64,000 nucleotides of DNA. Source: an uncultured SAR86 cluster bacterium. GTDB taxonomy: Bacteria > Pseudomonadota > Gammaproteobacteria > Magnimaribacterales > TMED112. The notes under the pieces were generated by a model. It worked only from the letters and a program-made list of their open reading frames with translations, had not been told where the DNA came from and ran no database searches. Location: assembly GCA_902535365.1 (NCBI GenBank), contig CACATF010000001.1, positions 194,077 through 258,076 of the forward strand, given 5' to 3'. Numbering within the stretch: the first letter of the stretch is position 1; the number at the start of each line of letters is the position of its first letter. Shown in pieces: positions 34,628 through 44,078 of this stretch. Both the position numbers and the translations under genes were made by a program.

Positions 34628-35845
34628 ATGCTTATTGTATATAACTTAATTTACTTTTTATTTTTACCACTACTAATCCTTAGGGATTTTTTTATCTTGA
34701 AAAGCCCAAAGTTCAAAACAATTCTTATGAAATTAGGTTTCTATCTAGGCAGGTCAAACGAAAAAACAATTTGGTTGCACGGGGTAAGTCTTGGCGAAAT
34801 AAAAATTTTAACGCCATTAGCCCAAAGACTCTCTCAGCAAGGAAAACAAGTAGTGGTTAGTTCAACAACAAATACTGGAAGGGACGAACTTGAGAAAGTT
34901 TTCAAAAATTCACAAATAAAAACCATTGTCTTTCCTTACGATGTGCCAATGATTTACAAGAAACTATGCAAACAGCTGAATATAGATAAGGTTATCTTGT
35001 TCGAAAGTGAATTTTGGCCAAATTTAGTATTTTCAATACCTGAATCCACTAAACTTATCTCGCTTAATACCTCTATTTCAGATAAATCATTCCAGCGCAT
35101 GTCAATGTTCAAAGCTTTCTCGGAGCAAGTATTCAAAAAATTCAATAGATTTCTAGTTCAATCAGTAAGAGAAAAGGAAAGATTGGCTGCCTTTGGTGTT
35201 TCTAATATCGACATAATCGGAAACATAAAAGTGAATTCTGAAAATTACGTTATTAGAGAGGAGGTTAAAGAAAAAATTATATCTAAACTGAACAGCAATA
35301 AATTTACAGTAGTTTTAGGTAGCTCACATGATGGGGAAGAAGACTATGTAATCAATGCATTGCATGACCTTGACCTTGTGCTTGTAATTGCACCGCGACA
35401 CCCTGAAAGAATTAATGGCGTAAAGAAATTATTAAAGGACAAGGGCATAGATTTTTCATTATTTTCAGAAGCAGAAGATGGCCTTAAAGAGAGAGTTATT
35501 ATTTATGACCAAATAGGAAGCTTGTTCGAGCTTTATGCAGCTGCAGATTTGGCTGTAGTGGCAGGAAGCATAGTTTTTGATAAAGGCCATAACTTTATTG
35601 AACCAATTTATGCTGGAACACCATCCATTACTGGAATTAAGTTAAAAAATTATTCTGAGCTCAAGAAGCTTCTGTGTGACAAAGGGATAATTAAAACATT
35701 CAGCTCCCAAGCCCAACTTAGAGATTTGGTGAACACATATGAAAACTCATTAACCAGACAAGAATATTTTCAAAACCAACATGCTGCATTAAATGATCTT
35801 TCCGGTTCTTACGATCAAGTTATAGATATTTTAAATGAGTCATAA
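34628..35845 (+). CDS. waaA: 3-deoxy-D-manno-octulosonic acid (Kdo) transferase
   Basis: This 405-residue enzyme transfers Kdo onto lipid IV-A. It has an N-terminal hydrophobic anchor, W-L-H-G-V-S-L-G-E (catalytic Glu region), V-S-S-T-T-N-T-G, E-S-E-F-W-P-N-L, I-A-P-R-H-P-E-R and G-H-N-F-I-E-P. The ATG is 3 nt from the divergent acyltransferase ATG, so the promoters must lie inside each other's coding sequence. It overlaps miaA by 11 nt. Confidence 0.93.
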   Translation: MLIVYNLIYFLFLPLLILRDFFILKSPKFKTILMKLGFYLGRSNEKTIWLHGVSLGEIKILTPLAQRLSQQGKQVVVSSTTNTGRDELEKVFKNSQIKTIVFPYDVPMIYKKLCKQLNIDKVILFESEFWPNLVFSIPESTKLISLNTSISDKSFQRMSMFKAFSEQVFKKFNRFLVQSVREKERLAAFGVSNIDIIGNIKVNSENYVIREEVKEKIISKLNSNKFTVVLGSSHDGEEDYVINALHDLDLVLVIAPRHPERINGVKKLLKDKGIDFSLFSEAEDGLKERVIIYDQIGSLFELYAAADLAVVAGSIVFDKGHNFIEPIYAGTPSITGIKLKNYSELKKLLCDKGIIKTFSSQAQLRDLVNTYENSLTRQEYFQNQHAALNDLSGSYDQVIDILNES

Positions 35846-36782
35846 ATATAACTTTCCAGCAATTTTCTTAATTGGACCAACTGCATCAGGGAAAACTAGT
35901 ATTTCTTTGGAATTAGCAAAGCAGTTTCCTATTGAAGTGGTAAGCATTGATTCGGCTATGGTTTATAAAGATATGAATATTGGAACCTGCAAACCAAGCA
36001 AAGAAGATCTTAAGGCAGTGCCTCACCATTTAATTGACATAATTGAACCAAACGAAACCTTTGATATTGGTATTTTTATGCAATATGTTAATGAGGCTTT
36101 AATTAGAATCACTGAGAGAAATAAAATACCTATGTTGGTTGGTGGTTCTATGCTTTATCACTCTGTCTTGTTAAACGGTATTCATAATTTTCCGAGCGAT
36201 AAATCAGTTCAAAAAGAAATCAAAGAAAAGAAAACTATAAAAGGCACAGCTAGTCTTGTTGAGGAACTAAAGCAAATAGATTTTGAGACATATAACAATA
36301 TAGATCACAACAACAGTAGACGAGTTGAGCGAGCTCTTGAAATCATAAGAATTACTGGAAATAAATTATCCGATTTAAAAAATGAACCAAAACAGCTATT
36401 TTTTGATCAAAATAAATGCTTATTGCTTGGTATTGATGGCGATAAAAAGTCTTTAGACAGGAATGTTGAGCAGAGATTAAGTGAAATTGTGCAACATGGA
36501 TTGATTAAAGAACTTGAATATGTAAAAAACAAATATAAATTAACATCAGATAGTCAGAGCATGAATGCTATAAATTACAAACAATTTTTTGCTTGCCTCA
36601 ATAACGAAATTACAATTGAGCAGGCCACAAATGATGCTTTAAGCTCAACTAAACAATTAGTTAAAACTCAAAAAACTTGGATGAAGAAGTTTTCATTAAA
36701 CAGTTGTTTAAATACAGTGAATATCAAGGATGCAGAGGTTTTTTCTGATACAATAAGCAAATACTTAAGGAGTAATATATGA
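35835..36782 (+). CDS. miaA: tRNA dimethylallyltransferase
   Basis: This 315-residue enzyme prenylates A37 of tRNAs reading U-starting codons. It shows the P-loop G-P-T-A-S-G-K-T-S, S-I-D-S-A-M-V-Y, P-H-H-L-I-D-I, V-G-G-S-M-L-Y and N-N-S-R-R-V-E-R-A-L-E. Gene order miaA-hflK-hflC-purA is the gammaproteobacterial one, but hfq and hflX, normally between miaA and hflK, are missing. It overlaps both neighbours (11 nt and 4 nt). Confidence 0.95.
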   Translation: MSHKYNFPAIFLIGPTASGKTSISLELAKQFPIEVVSIDSAMVYKDMNIGTCKPSKEDLKAVPHHLIDIIEPNETFDIGIFMQYVNEALIRITERNKIPMLVGGSMLYHSVLLNGIHNFPSDKSVQKEIKEKKTIKGTASLVEELKQIDFETYNNIDHNNSRRVERALEIIRITGNKLSDLKNEPKQLFFDQNKCLLLGIDGDKKSLDRNVEQRLSEIVQHGLIKELEYVKNKYKLTSDSQSMNAINYKQFFACLNNEITIEQATNDALSSTKQLVKTQKTWMKKFSLNSCLNTVNIKDAEVFSDTISKYLRSNI

Positions 36783-37801
36783 GTTGGAATCCTAACGATA
36801 ACGATCCATGGGGTAGAAAAAATAGCCCTCCAGATCTTGATGATGCAATTAAACAGTTAAGAAAAATGTTTGCATCAGGTGGAAGTGGCGGCGACAGTGG
36901 CGGCACAAGTTTCAAATTTGATTTTAAATTTTTCTCTTATCTAATCATGGGGTTAATAACCTTATATGTGTTTCTCGGTATAAGAATTGTTAATGAAGCA
37001 GATAGGCTAGTAGTTTTAACTTTTGGAAACTACAACAGAGTTTTAGGTCCTGGATTGCAATTTCATTTTCCAGTCGTAGAAGAAATATACGCAGCAGAAA
37101 ACGTATCAAAAATCAGAACCTTTGTTTTGCCAACAAATATGCTTACAAAAGATGAGAATATCGTAGATGTTGAGCTAAACGTTCAGTACACAATTAGTGA
37201 CTTGAAAAAATATGCACTGAATGTTGAAGATCCTGAAATAACAATAAGACAAGCAACAGAAAGTGCTCTAAGACACGTTGTGGGTGAAAATGTTATGGAT
37301 GATCTCTTAACATCTGGAGCAGCAGCTATTAGTTCAGGCATTTTACTAAGACTCGAAGAATATTTAGATATATACGATGCGGGTATAGCAGTTCAGCAAG
37401 TAAATATTGAACAAAGACAGCCACCTGCTGAAGTTATTGATTCATTTAGAGATGTTGTGGCAGCACGAGAAGATAAAGAGAGACTAAGAAATGAGGCAGA
37501 AAAATATGCTCTTTCAATTGTTCCTCAAGCCAGAGGTGAGGCTCAAAGACAACTACAAGATGCGGAAGCATACAAAGAGAAAGTTATTGCAGTTGCGGAG
37601 GGTGAGGCTGATAGATTCACTGCTTTGCTAACTGAGTATCAAAAAGCACCTGAGGTTACCAGAGAAAGACTCTATATCGATACATTAGAAGAGGTTATGT
37701 CTTCAAGCACTAAAGTGATGATAGATGTAGAGGGAGGTAACAACCTTCTATATTTACCACTTGACCAATTAATGAAGAAAGAGGAGGAAGATGATGAATA
37801 G
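36779..37801 (+). CDS. hflK: HflK, membrane protease regulator subunit
   Basis: This 340-residue SPFH/band-7 protein has a cytoplasmic N-terminus rich in Asn/Asp/Gly (N-P-N-D-N-D-P-W-G and a Gly/Ser stretch), one transmembrane helix (about 52-70), then the band-7 domain and a long Arg/Glu/Ala coiled coil. HflK and HflC form a cage around FtsH and modulate its proteolysis. AAGGAG precedes the ATG. It overlaps miaA by 4 nt and hflC by 11 nt. Confidence 0.95.
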   Translation: MSWNPNDNDPWGRKNSPPDLDDAIKQLRKMFASGGSGGDSGGTSFKFDFKFFSYLIMGLITLYVFLGIRIVNEADRLVVLTFGNYNRVLGPGLQFHFPVVEEIYAAENVSKIRTFVLPTNMLTKDENIVDVELNVQYTISDLKKYALNVEDPEITIRQATESALRHVVGENVMDDLLTSGAAAISSGILLRLEEYLDIYDAGIAVQQVNIEQRQPPAEVIDSFRDVVAAREDKERLRNEAEKYALSIVPQARGEAQRQLQDAEAYKEKVIAVAEGEADRFTALLTEYQKAPEVTRERLYIDTLEEVMSSSTKVMIDVEGGNNLLYLPLDQLMKKEEEDDE

Positions 37802-38660
37802 AAGCACTTTAACAACACTGTTAGTACTATTAATAATTACGGCGCTTGCTCAGTCTGTAGTGATTGTTCGTGACACTGAAAAAGCAATTCTTTTAAAGCT
37901 TGGTGCTTTTGAAAGGACTCTTGATCCAGGTCTCAATTTCAAAATTCCATTTATTGATAACGTTATTAAGTTTGAAGGAAGACTTAGATCTTTAGATACA
38001 CCACCTGATCGAGTTTTATCAAATGAATCAAAACCACTTAATGTTGACGCTTTCGTGAAATATATGATTGTTGATGCTGAGACATACTACACAGCAACTA
38101 ATGGCGGTCAGACTCGAGTAGCTGAAGATACATTGCAACGAAGGGTTAAAGATAAAATCAGAAATGAATTTGGTAAGCGTACTTTGCAAGAAGTTGTCTC
38201 TGGTGACAGAGATGGCCTAATGGAAGCTCTAAAAAATTCATTAGGAGAAGATGCTGGTGAGCTTGGCGTTAAAATTGTTGACTTTAGAGTCAAGCGAATC
38301 GATTTTGAAAGAGAGCTAAGAACATCAGTTTTTGAAAGAATGAAAACTGAAAGAAATAGAATTGCAGAGGAGCTTAGAGCGGAAGGCCGAGAATCAGCTG
38401 AAAAGATTAGAGCTGACGCTGATAAGCAAAGAACTATTATTCTAGCGAATGCTACAAGAGAATCAGAGAGAATTCGTGGTGATGGAGACGCTACAGCAAC
38501 AGCTACTTATGCTGAGGCCTTTAATGCAGATCCAGAGTTTTATGATTTCACACGTAGCTTGAAAGCTTACAGAGAAACATTTAAAGATAGAGGAGATATT
38601 CTTCTTATTGATCCTGATAGCGATTACTTTAAATATCTGAATAAGTCAGAACAAGACTGA
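37791..38660 (+). CDS. hflC: HflC, membrane protease regulator subunit
   Basis: This 289-residue SPFH/band-7 protein has an N-terminal transmembrane helix (about 5-24), V-I-V-R-D-T-E-K-A-I-L-L-K-L-G, P-G-L-N-F-K-I-P-F and a charged helical region (E-R-N-R-I-A-E-E-L-R-A-E-G). It pairs with HflK around FtsH. GGAGG lies before a doubled ATG (37791/37794). It overlaps hflK by 11 nt and purA by 1 nt. Confidence 0.95.
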   Translation: MMNRSTLTTLLVLLIITALAQSVVIVRDTEKAILLKLGAFERTLDPGLNFKIPFIDNVIKFEGRLRSLDTPPDRVLSNESKPLNVDAFVKYMIVDAETYYTATNGGQTRVAEDTLQRRVKDKIRNEFGKRTLQEVVSGDRDGLMEALKNSLGEDAGELGVKIVDFRVKRIDFERELRTSVFERMKTERNRIAEELRAEGRESAEKIRADADKQRTIILANATRESERIRGDGDATATATYAEAFNADPEFYDFTRSLKAYRETFKDRGDILLIDPDSDYFKYLNKSEQD

Positions 38661-39922
38661 TGAAAAAATCTCTTATCCTTGTCGGCACCCAATGGGGGGA
38701 CGAAGGCAAGGGTAAGATTGTCGACTATTTCTCACAAAAATTTGACGCTGTATGCCGTTTTCAGGGCGGTCATAATGCAGGCCATACAATTTATAAAGAG
38801 GACGAAAAGTTTGTTTTGCACTTAATCCCTTCTGGAGTTTTTTATGATCATGCCTCTTGCTACATTGGTCAAGGCGTTATCTTATCTCTCGAATCATTGC
38901 TTGATGAAATAGAACAGCTTGAATCACGTGGAATCTCGCTTGAAGGTAAGTTAAGAATAAGCAGATATTGCAGTCTTTTGCTACCAATACATGCCAAGAT
39001 TGATCAGCTTCGTGAAGACAATAAGAATGCAATAGGCACAACACGCCGAGGTATTGGGCCAGCCTATGAGGATAAAACAGCTAGGAGAAGCATTAAAGCT
39101 TTTGATTTAGAAGATAACGATTTGCTTGAGGATAAGCTTAAAAGTTTGGTGGATTACTATAATTTTCAAATTAAAAATATTCATAATGCAGAACCTTATG
39201 ATTTTGAAACTGTTCTAAAAGATCTGAAAGATGTTTATCAAAAAACAGCCAAATACTTTGGGGATGTGACTGATAGTCTTGAAGATATCTATGAAAATGG
39301 AGGCAATATTCTCTACGAGGGAGCGCAAGGAACAATGTTAGATGTTGACTACGGTACCTATCCCTATGTCACATCGTCTAATACTCTTGCCACATCTGTA
39401 GGCATAGGTTCTGGCTTTCCAAAAAGTATTTATTCTGATGTTTTGGGTGTTGCCAAAGCATATACAACTAGGGTGGGTGCTGGACCTTTCCCAACTGAGT
39501 TGTTTTGTGATGATGGAGAGAAAATAGCGAAATTAGGACATGAATTTGGAGCAACTACAGGCAGACCAAGACGCTGCGGATGGCTTGACCTGGTGGCACT
39601 TAAATATTCTGCAAAATTGAATAACCTTACAAGTTTATGCATTACAAAGCTGGATGTCTTAGACGAATTTGAATCAATCAAAGTTTGTATTGGTTATAAA
39701 GTAGATGATGAGGAAATTCCGTTTAAATCTAGATTATTGCATAAAGCAGAACCAATCTATAAAGAGTTTGCAGGCTGGAAGAAATCATTAAATGATTGCA
39801 CAAATTACGACAGTTTGCCCACAGAAACATTATCCTTTTTATCATTTATTGAAGAGTTTGTTGGAGTGGATATCAGCGTAGTATCAAATGGCCCAAACAG
39901 AGATGATTTAATCCATCGATAG
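38660..39922 (+). CDS. purA: Adenylosuccinate synthetase
   Basis: This 420-residue enzyme converts IMP and aspartate to adenylosuccinate using GTP. It has G-T-Q-W-G-D-E-G-K-G-K-I-V-D, G-G-H-N-A-G-H-T, T-T-R-R-G-I-G-P-A-Y, G-A-Q-G-T-M-L-D-V-D-Y-G-T-Y-P-Y-V-T-S, and T-G-R-P-R-R-C-G-W-L-D. Length is normal for the family. It ends the miaA-hflK-hflC-purA operon and overlaps the converging proC by 15 nt. Confidence 0.96.
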   Translation: MKKSLILVGTQWGDEGKGKIVDYFSQKFDAVCRFQGGHNAGHTIYKEDEKFVLHLIPSGVFYDHASCYIGQGVILSLESLLDEIEQLESRGISLEGKLRISRYCSLLLPIHAKIDQLREDNKNAIGTTRRGIGPAYEDKTARRSIKAFDLEDNDLLEDKLKSLVDYYNFQIKNIHNAEPYDFETVLKDLKDVYQKTAKYFGDVTDSLEDIYENGGNILYEGAQGTMLDVDYGTYPYVTSSNTLATSVGIGSGFPKSIYSDVLGVAKAYTTRVGAGPFPTELFCDDGEKIAKLGHEFGATTGRPRRCGWLDLVALKYSAKLNNLTSLCITKLDVLDEFESIKVCIGYKVDDEEIPFKSRLLHKAEPIYKEFAGWKKSLNDCTNYDSLPTETLSFLSFIEEFVGVDISVVSNGPNRDDLIHR

Positions 39923-40681
39923 CTCTTTTGCCCTATTTACCGCAGCATCAACTGCCTCTGAAAAAACTTTTGTAAAATCTCTTGAATATAAGTGATTGAG
40001 CCCTGCCTCTGTTGTGCCGCCTTTTGACTTAATGCTATCAATGATATCTTCAAGATTTTCACCATTTTTAATACTGGCAATAAGACTTGATAGGAAAGTT
40101 ACAGTGATGTCTCTTTTTGTTTCTCCATCAGGCAAGAGCTCATCCAATCTTTTTTCAAACTCATTAATAATTTCTAGAAAAAATGCTGGGCCGCTACCAA
40201 TTAGTGATGTGTGAAGATCAATTTTATCCTCATCTTCAACAGTAAACGCCTCACCAAGATGCTTAAAAAGCTCAACAATATCTGAAGATTCTTCCCGAGA
40301 AAAAATGCTTGTGATTCCAAGATTATCTTTGCTGCCAATATTCGGCATGGCTCGAAAGATTTTGGCATCATCTAAACAGTCCTTAATCTGACGATATTTA
40401 ATACCTGCTGCAACACTAACAACCTTTTTATTTAAACTTATGTGTTGTTTCATGTCATCGCACAGTGAAATTACATCCTTTGGCTTTACGCAGATAATAA
40501 CTACATCAGAATTGATTATTGCATCCTCTAAACTTAATGCTTGGTGCCCATTAGCTTGAAGCCAGTTTTGGTTTGCTTCATTTCTATCATGCCCATGGAT
40601 TTTATATTTTTTAAAATTTGATAAGCCATTTATGAGGGCTTTTGCTAAATGACCGCACCCTATGAAACCAATTTTTTCCAT
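39908..40681 (-). CDS. proC: Pyrroline-5-carboxylate reductase
   Basis: This 257-residue NAD(P)H enzyme makes proline from pyrroline-5-carboxylate. It shows I-G-F-I-G-C-G-H-L-A-K-A-L, C-V-K-P-K-D-V, F-R-A-M-P-N-I, G-S-G-P-A-F and the C-terminal G-G-T-T-E-A-G-L. It is the last gene of the long nth-to-proC operon, 10 nt after nusB. Confidence 0.93.
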   Translation of the reverse strand: MEKIGFIGCGHLAKALINGLSNFKKYKIHGHDRNEANQNWLQANGHQALSLEDAIINSDVVIICVKPKDVISLCDDMKQHISLNKKVVSVAAGIKYRQIKDCLDDAKIFRAMPNIGSKDNLGITSIFSREESSDIVELFKHLGEAFTVEDEDKIDLHTSLIGSGPAFFLEIINEFEKRLDELLPDGETKRDITVTFLSSLIASIKNGENLEDIIDSIKSKGGTTEAGLNHLYSRDFTKVFSEAVDAAVNRAKELSMD

Positions 40682-40691
40682 ACTAAAAAGA

Positions 40692-41114
40692 TTATTCTGA
40701 ATTCAAAATTTGCTCAAGGCTTGCATTTACAAATTTATAGGAGTTATCAGAACCAAATTTTTTACTAAGCCGCACAGATTCATCAAGCAATATTTCATTG
40801 GGCGTTTGTTCAGTAGCGCTTTCTGAAATTGCCATGATAAGAATGTTTTTCTCCATTCGTTCAATAGACTCTATGCCGAATAAACTAAGATCTGACTTTT
40901 TCATCAAGAGTTTTTCATACTCTTGAAAATTTTTTGTAGCATGCTGAAAAACATTGCGAAAAAAAATGTAATCAACCTTTGTTTTTGTAAAATTTTTTCT
41001 GAATGATTCTTCTATTTCTTCGGCACTATTATGTCCAAAAGAAAATTCATACATAGCTTGTACTACAAGATTTCGTGCATTCACCTTATCTTTATGTTTT
41101 GCAAGATTTTTCAT
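40692..41114 (-). CDS. nusB: Transcription antitermination factor NusB
   Basis: This 140-residue all-helical protein starts A-R-N-L-V-V-Q-A-M-Y-E and contains L-L-M-K-K-S-D and a C-terminal S-V-R-L-S-K-K-F-G-S-D-N-S-Y-K-F-V-N-A-S-L, the NusB pattern. With NusE it binds boxA in rRNA leaders. It follows ribH after 1 nt, the usual gammaproteobacterial ribH-nusB order. thiL, often next, is instead at 50.6 kb. Confidence 0.93.
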   Translation of the reverse strand: MKNLAKHKDKVNARNLVVQAMYEFSFGHNSAEEIEESFRKNFTKTKVDYIFFRNVFQHATKNFQEYEKLLMKKSDLSLFGIESIERMEKNILIMAISESATEQTPNEILLDESVRLSKKFGSDNSYKFVNASLEQILNSE

Positions 41115-41115
41115 A

Positions 41116-41571
41116 TTAAGAGCAGATCATATGAAACAAAGATAAAGCAAACTCTTTGCCTTTATTTAGCTTTTTCTGACTGATTCTATCTTGTGCTTGA
41201 ACTTTGTTATCAACAGTTAAGATCCCGTTAATCAGAGGCGTTTCATAATTTGATGTAGCTATATCTGCCAGACTTGCATATGTTTGGTTTGATACAAGTT
41301 TGAAATGTGGAGTATCGCCTTTTATTACTAATCCAAGCGCCAAGACTCCATCGAAGTCATCAGTCATTTTGCGTAGAATGGTAGCAGGTATTTCCAGAGA
41401 CCCAGGACAGAACACTACTTCACAACTCACCTCAAATGTTTCACATTCTTTTTGAATTGCGTCTACTGCAGGCGATAAAAAATCTCTATTCCATGCAGTG
41501 GTAACAAGAAGGATCTTCTTTCCAGTTAGTTTCTTACCATCCAAATGGAATTCCGGTGAATTATTCATCAA
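41116..41571 (-). CDS. ribH: 6,7-dimethyl-8-ribityllumazine synthase
   Basis: This 151-residue enzyme condenses the ribityl pyrimidine with 3,4-dihydroxy-2-butanone-4-phosphate. It has a T-A-W-N-R-D-F region, V-F-C-P-G-S-L-E-I-P, G-L-V-I-K-G-D-T-P-H-F (catalytic His) and P-L-I-N-G-I-L-T-V. ATG is doubled at the start. It overlaps ribBA by 11 nt. Confidence 0.94.
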   Translation of the reverse strand: MMNNSPEFHLDGKKLTGKKILLVTTAWNRDFLSPAVDAIQKECETFEVSCEVVFCPGSLEIPATILRKMTDDFDGVLALGLVIKGDTPHFKLVSNQTYASLADIATSNYETPLINGILTVDNKVQAQDRISQKKLNKGKEFALSLFHMICS

Positions 41572-42640
41572 TAAATTCCTCTATTTCAATATGAAAGCCT
41601 TGCAGTCCACTATACTTCGTCGGAGTCCCGATGGATCTAATCTTTGATAAGCCTAGAGACCTTAATATTTGTGCCCCTGTTCCCACTACTTTCCTATTTC
41701 TTTTTTGTAGCTCAGGCTCACCTTTCAGCTGTGAAAGCCAATACGACTTTGCATCTCTATGGTTAATCAATACAAAAACTGCCTCATCCTCTTTTGAAAG
41801 TCTCTCCAGTGATTTTCTAATTGACCATTTTTTTCCAACTTCCTTAATTCCTAAAGTATCTTGTAGAACACTATGAGTTTGCACACGAACAACTGGCGAT
41901 TTTGCTTTGGAGATTTCACCTTTGCTTAGGGAAAAATGATGTTCTTTAAAAATAACATCTTCCCAAACATTAAGTTCAAATTCACCAAATTCAGTGTCAA
42001 TTTTTTTTGTAAGTATTTTTTCCACTGTAGATTCTTTTGATGAACGAAAATCAATAAGGTCTTCGATAGTACCAACCTTTAAATCAAATTTTTCACCGAA
42101 CTTTATTAAGTCATCCCTGCGTGCCATTGTTCCGTCGTCATTCATTATTTCGCATATAACTCCAGCTGCTGAAAATCCTGCAAGTTTTGCAAGATCACAC
42201 GCTGCCTCGGTATGGCCAGCTCTAGCAAGAACTCCACCTGCCATTGCTTGCAATGGAAAAACATGACCTGGTTGCACAATATCTTCTTCTGTAGCATCAG
42301 GTGAAACGGCTGTCTGAATGGTGTGCGCTCTATCTTTTGCAGAAATTCCTGTCGTAATTCCTTCTTTAGCTTCGATAGAAACTGTGAAAGCAGTTTTATT
42401 GCTTGTCATATTATTTGATGTCATTGGTTTTAAATTGAGTTTTTTACATTTCTTATCATCCAATGCCAAACATATAAGACCACGACCATGCGTTGCCATG
42501 AAATTGATTATTTCTGGGGTTACAGCTTCAGCTGCGCATATAAGGTCTCCCTCATTCTCGCGATCTTCATCGTCTAGAATGATAACCATTTTCCCATTAC
42601 GCAGGTCTTCTATGATTTCTGTTGTCTTATTTTTTAACAT
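41561..42640 (-). CDS. ribB: 3,4-dihydroxy-2-butanone-4-phosphate synthase fused to a degenerate GTP cyclohydrolase II domain (RibBX type)
   Basis: This 359-residue protein has an intact N-terminal DHBP synthase domain (about 1-200): D-D-E-D-R-E-N-E-G-D, T-G-I-S-A-K-D-R, and R-A-G-H-T-E-A. The C-terminal part (about 205-359) aligns loosely with RibA but lacks its zinc-binding cysteine cluster and catalytic motifs, so it should not hydrolyse GTP. Such RibBX proteins are known in proteobacteria; a separate ribA must exist elsewhere. It overlaps ribD by 7 nt and ribH by 11 nt. Confidence 0.92.
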   Translation of the reverse strand: MLKNKTTEIIEDLRNGKMVIILDDEDRENEGDLICAAEAVTPEIINFMATHGRGLICLALDDKKCKKLNLKPMTSNNMTSNKTAFTVSIEAKEGITTGISAKDRAHTIQTAVSPDATEEDIVQPGHVFPLQAMAGGVLARAGHTEAACDLAKLAGFSAAGVICEIMNDDGTMARRDDLIKFGEKFDLKVGTIEDLIDFRSSKESTVEKILTKKIDTEFGEFELNVWEDVIFKEHHFSLSKGEISKAKSPVVRVQTHSVLQDTLGIKEVGKKWSIRKSLERLSKEDEAVFVLINHRDAKSYWLSQLKGEPELQKRNRKVVGTGAQILRSLGLSKIRSIGTPTKYSGLQGFHIEIEEFIDE

Positions 42641-43629
42641 CTTACAAATGTAGTTTTTTTATCTCGGTCAATTGTATACGAAGATGTATGTTTAAAACCA
42701 AATTTCTCAATTGTATTGCCATCATCAAACCAAGAAATACCTTTTGTTCCAATTGGGTTTGGTGATTGATAAACAACCAATTCTTCACACAAGCCATCTT
42801 CTAAAAATGCATTAACTAATGATGGTCCTGCTTCCACTAGTGCAGAACATATGTCTTCATCGATTAAAGAATGAAGCACATCTTGAAGATTTCTAGAATC
42901 GATTATGCTGACAGGGGCATCAAAGAACTTTAAATCTTTATCCCAGTTAGATTCTGAGCTCAGTAGAATTTTTTTTGGTTGATTAATTGGGTAATCAACT
43001 CGCGCATTCATCTGTGGATTATCATTCCTAACAGTATTGCCTCCTGTGATAATGGCATCATGCTCAGCACGCAAATGTTGAACATCTTCTCTAGCTGCAG
43101 CTGATGTTATCCATTTGATACTTCCATCTTTAGCATGAGACATGCCGTCACTCGATGAAGCAATTTTAATAGTAATGAAAGGGCGCTTATTTATATGTCG
43201 AAAGAAGAAAAATTTATTGGCATCGGCAACCTCGCTTGCCAAAACGCCGTGCTCAACATCTATATTTGCATCTATAAGTTTTTGGATGCCCTGACCAGAA
43301 ACTTTTGGGTTTGGGTCTAAAGCACCTATGACGACTTTTTTAATGCCCGACTGAATAATAGCATCAGTGCAGGGTGGGGTTTTGCCAAAATGATTGCATG
43401 GCTCTAAGGTGACATAAAGTGTTAACTCATCCTTGGGCAATGATTTATCAAGATTATTCAAACAATTAATCTCAGCATGATTTTTCCCCCAAGATTCATG
43501 AGCACCTTGAGCAACAATTTCACCATTTCTTACTACCAAGGCTCCGACTACTGGATTTGGTTTGGCTGTAAACTTAAAATCTTTAGATAAATCTAAAGCA
43601 ACTTGCATTAGTTCGATTTGAGTCATCAA
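42634..43629 (-). CDS. ribD: Bifunctional riboflavin deaminase/reductase
   Basis: This 331-residue protein has an N-terminal cytidine-deaminase-like domain with H-A-E-I-N and [11 protein letters not shown] (zinc ligands), then a reductase domain with [11 protein letters not shown] and a G-N-T-V-R-N-D-N-P site. It carries out two middle steps of riboflavin synthesis. It overlaps nrdR by 4 nt. ribE, which usually follows, is absent; ribBA comes next. Confidence 0.95.
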   Translation of the reverse strand: MMTQIELMQVALDLSKDFKFTAKPNPVVGALVVRNGEIVAQGAHESWGKNHAEINCLNNLDKSLPKDELTLYVTLEPCNHFGKTPPCTDAIIQSGIKKVVIGALDPNPKVSGQGIQKLIDANIDVEHGVLASEVADANKFFFFRHINKRPFITIKIASSSDGMSHAKDGSIKWITSAAAREDVQHLRAEHDAIITGGNTVRNDNPQMNARVDYPINQPKKILLSSESNWDKDLKFFDAPVSIIDSRNLQDVLHSLIDEDICSALVEAGPSLVNAFLEDGLCEELVVYQSPNPIGTKGISWFDDGNTIEKFGFKHTSSYTIDRDKKTTFVRC

Positions 43630-44078
43630 TCTTTTGATAATTCAGACACTTCATCAGCAAAGTCTTTGATGTCCTGAAAGTTTTGGTAGACAGATGCATA
43701 CCGGACATACGCAACTTGATCGAGCTTTTTAAGGTGTGCCATGACTTGCTTCCCAAGAACTTGAGAATTTACCTCTCGCTCTCCAATTTTTCTGACATAG
43801 TCTTTAATTTTTTGAACAGCATCTTCTATTTGATCAGAAGCTACTGGTCTTTTTTCCAGAGCTTTGTGAAAACCAGCCCTTAGTTTGCTTTCATCAAATG
43901 GTTCTCTTCTTTCATTTGACTTAATGATTCTTGGCATAACAAGCTCAGCCTCTTCATATGTCGAGAATCTTTCGCCACAATCTGTGCATTCTCTTCGCCG
44001 TTTTATCTGTGAGCCTCCTGCTACCAGACGTGAATCAACCACCTTTGTTTCTTCATTTGTGCAAAATGGACAAAACAT
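43626..44078 (-). CDS. nrdR: Transcriptional repressor NrdR
   Basis: This 150-residue protein has a zinc ribbon (C-P-F-C ... [12 protein letters not shown]) and an ATP-cone domain. It senses (d)ATP and represses ribonucleotide reductase genes by binding NrdR boxes. It overlaps glyA by 1 nt and ribD by 4 nt, matching the common glyA-nrdR-ribD order. Confidence 0.96.
   Translation of the reverse strand: MFCPFCTNEETKVVDSRLVAGGSQIKRRRECTDCGERFSTYEEAELVMPRIIKSNERREPFDESKLRAGFHKALEKRPVASDQIEDAVQKIKDYVRKIGEREVNSQVLGKQVMAHLKKLDQVAYVRYASVYQNFQDIKDFADEVSELSKD

Noticed and set aside
42318-42653. 111-codon frame opposite ribBA
   Set aside because: Shadow of the RibB coding sequence; Ser/Ile-rich low-complexity product.
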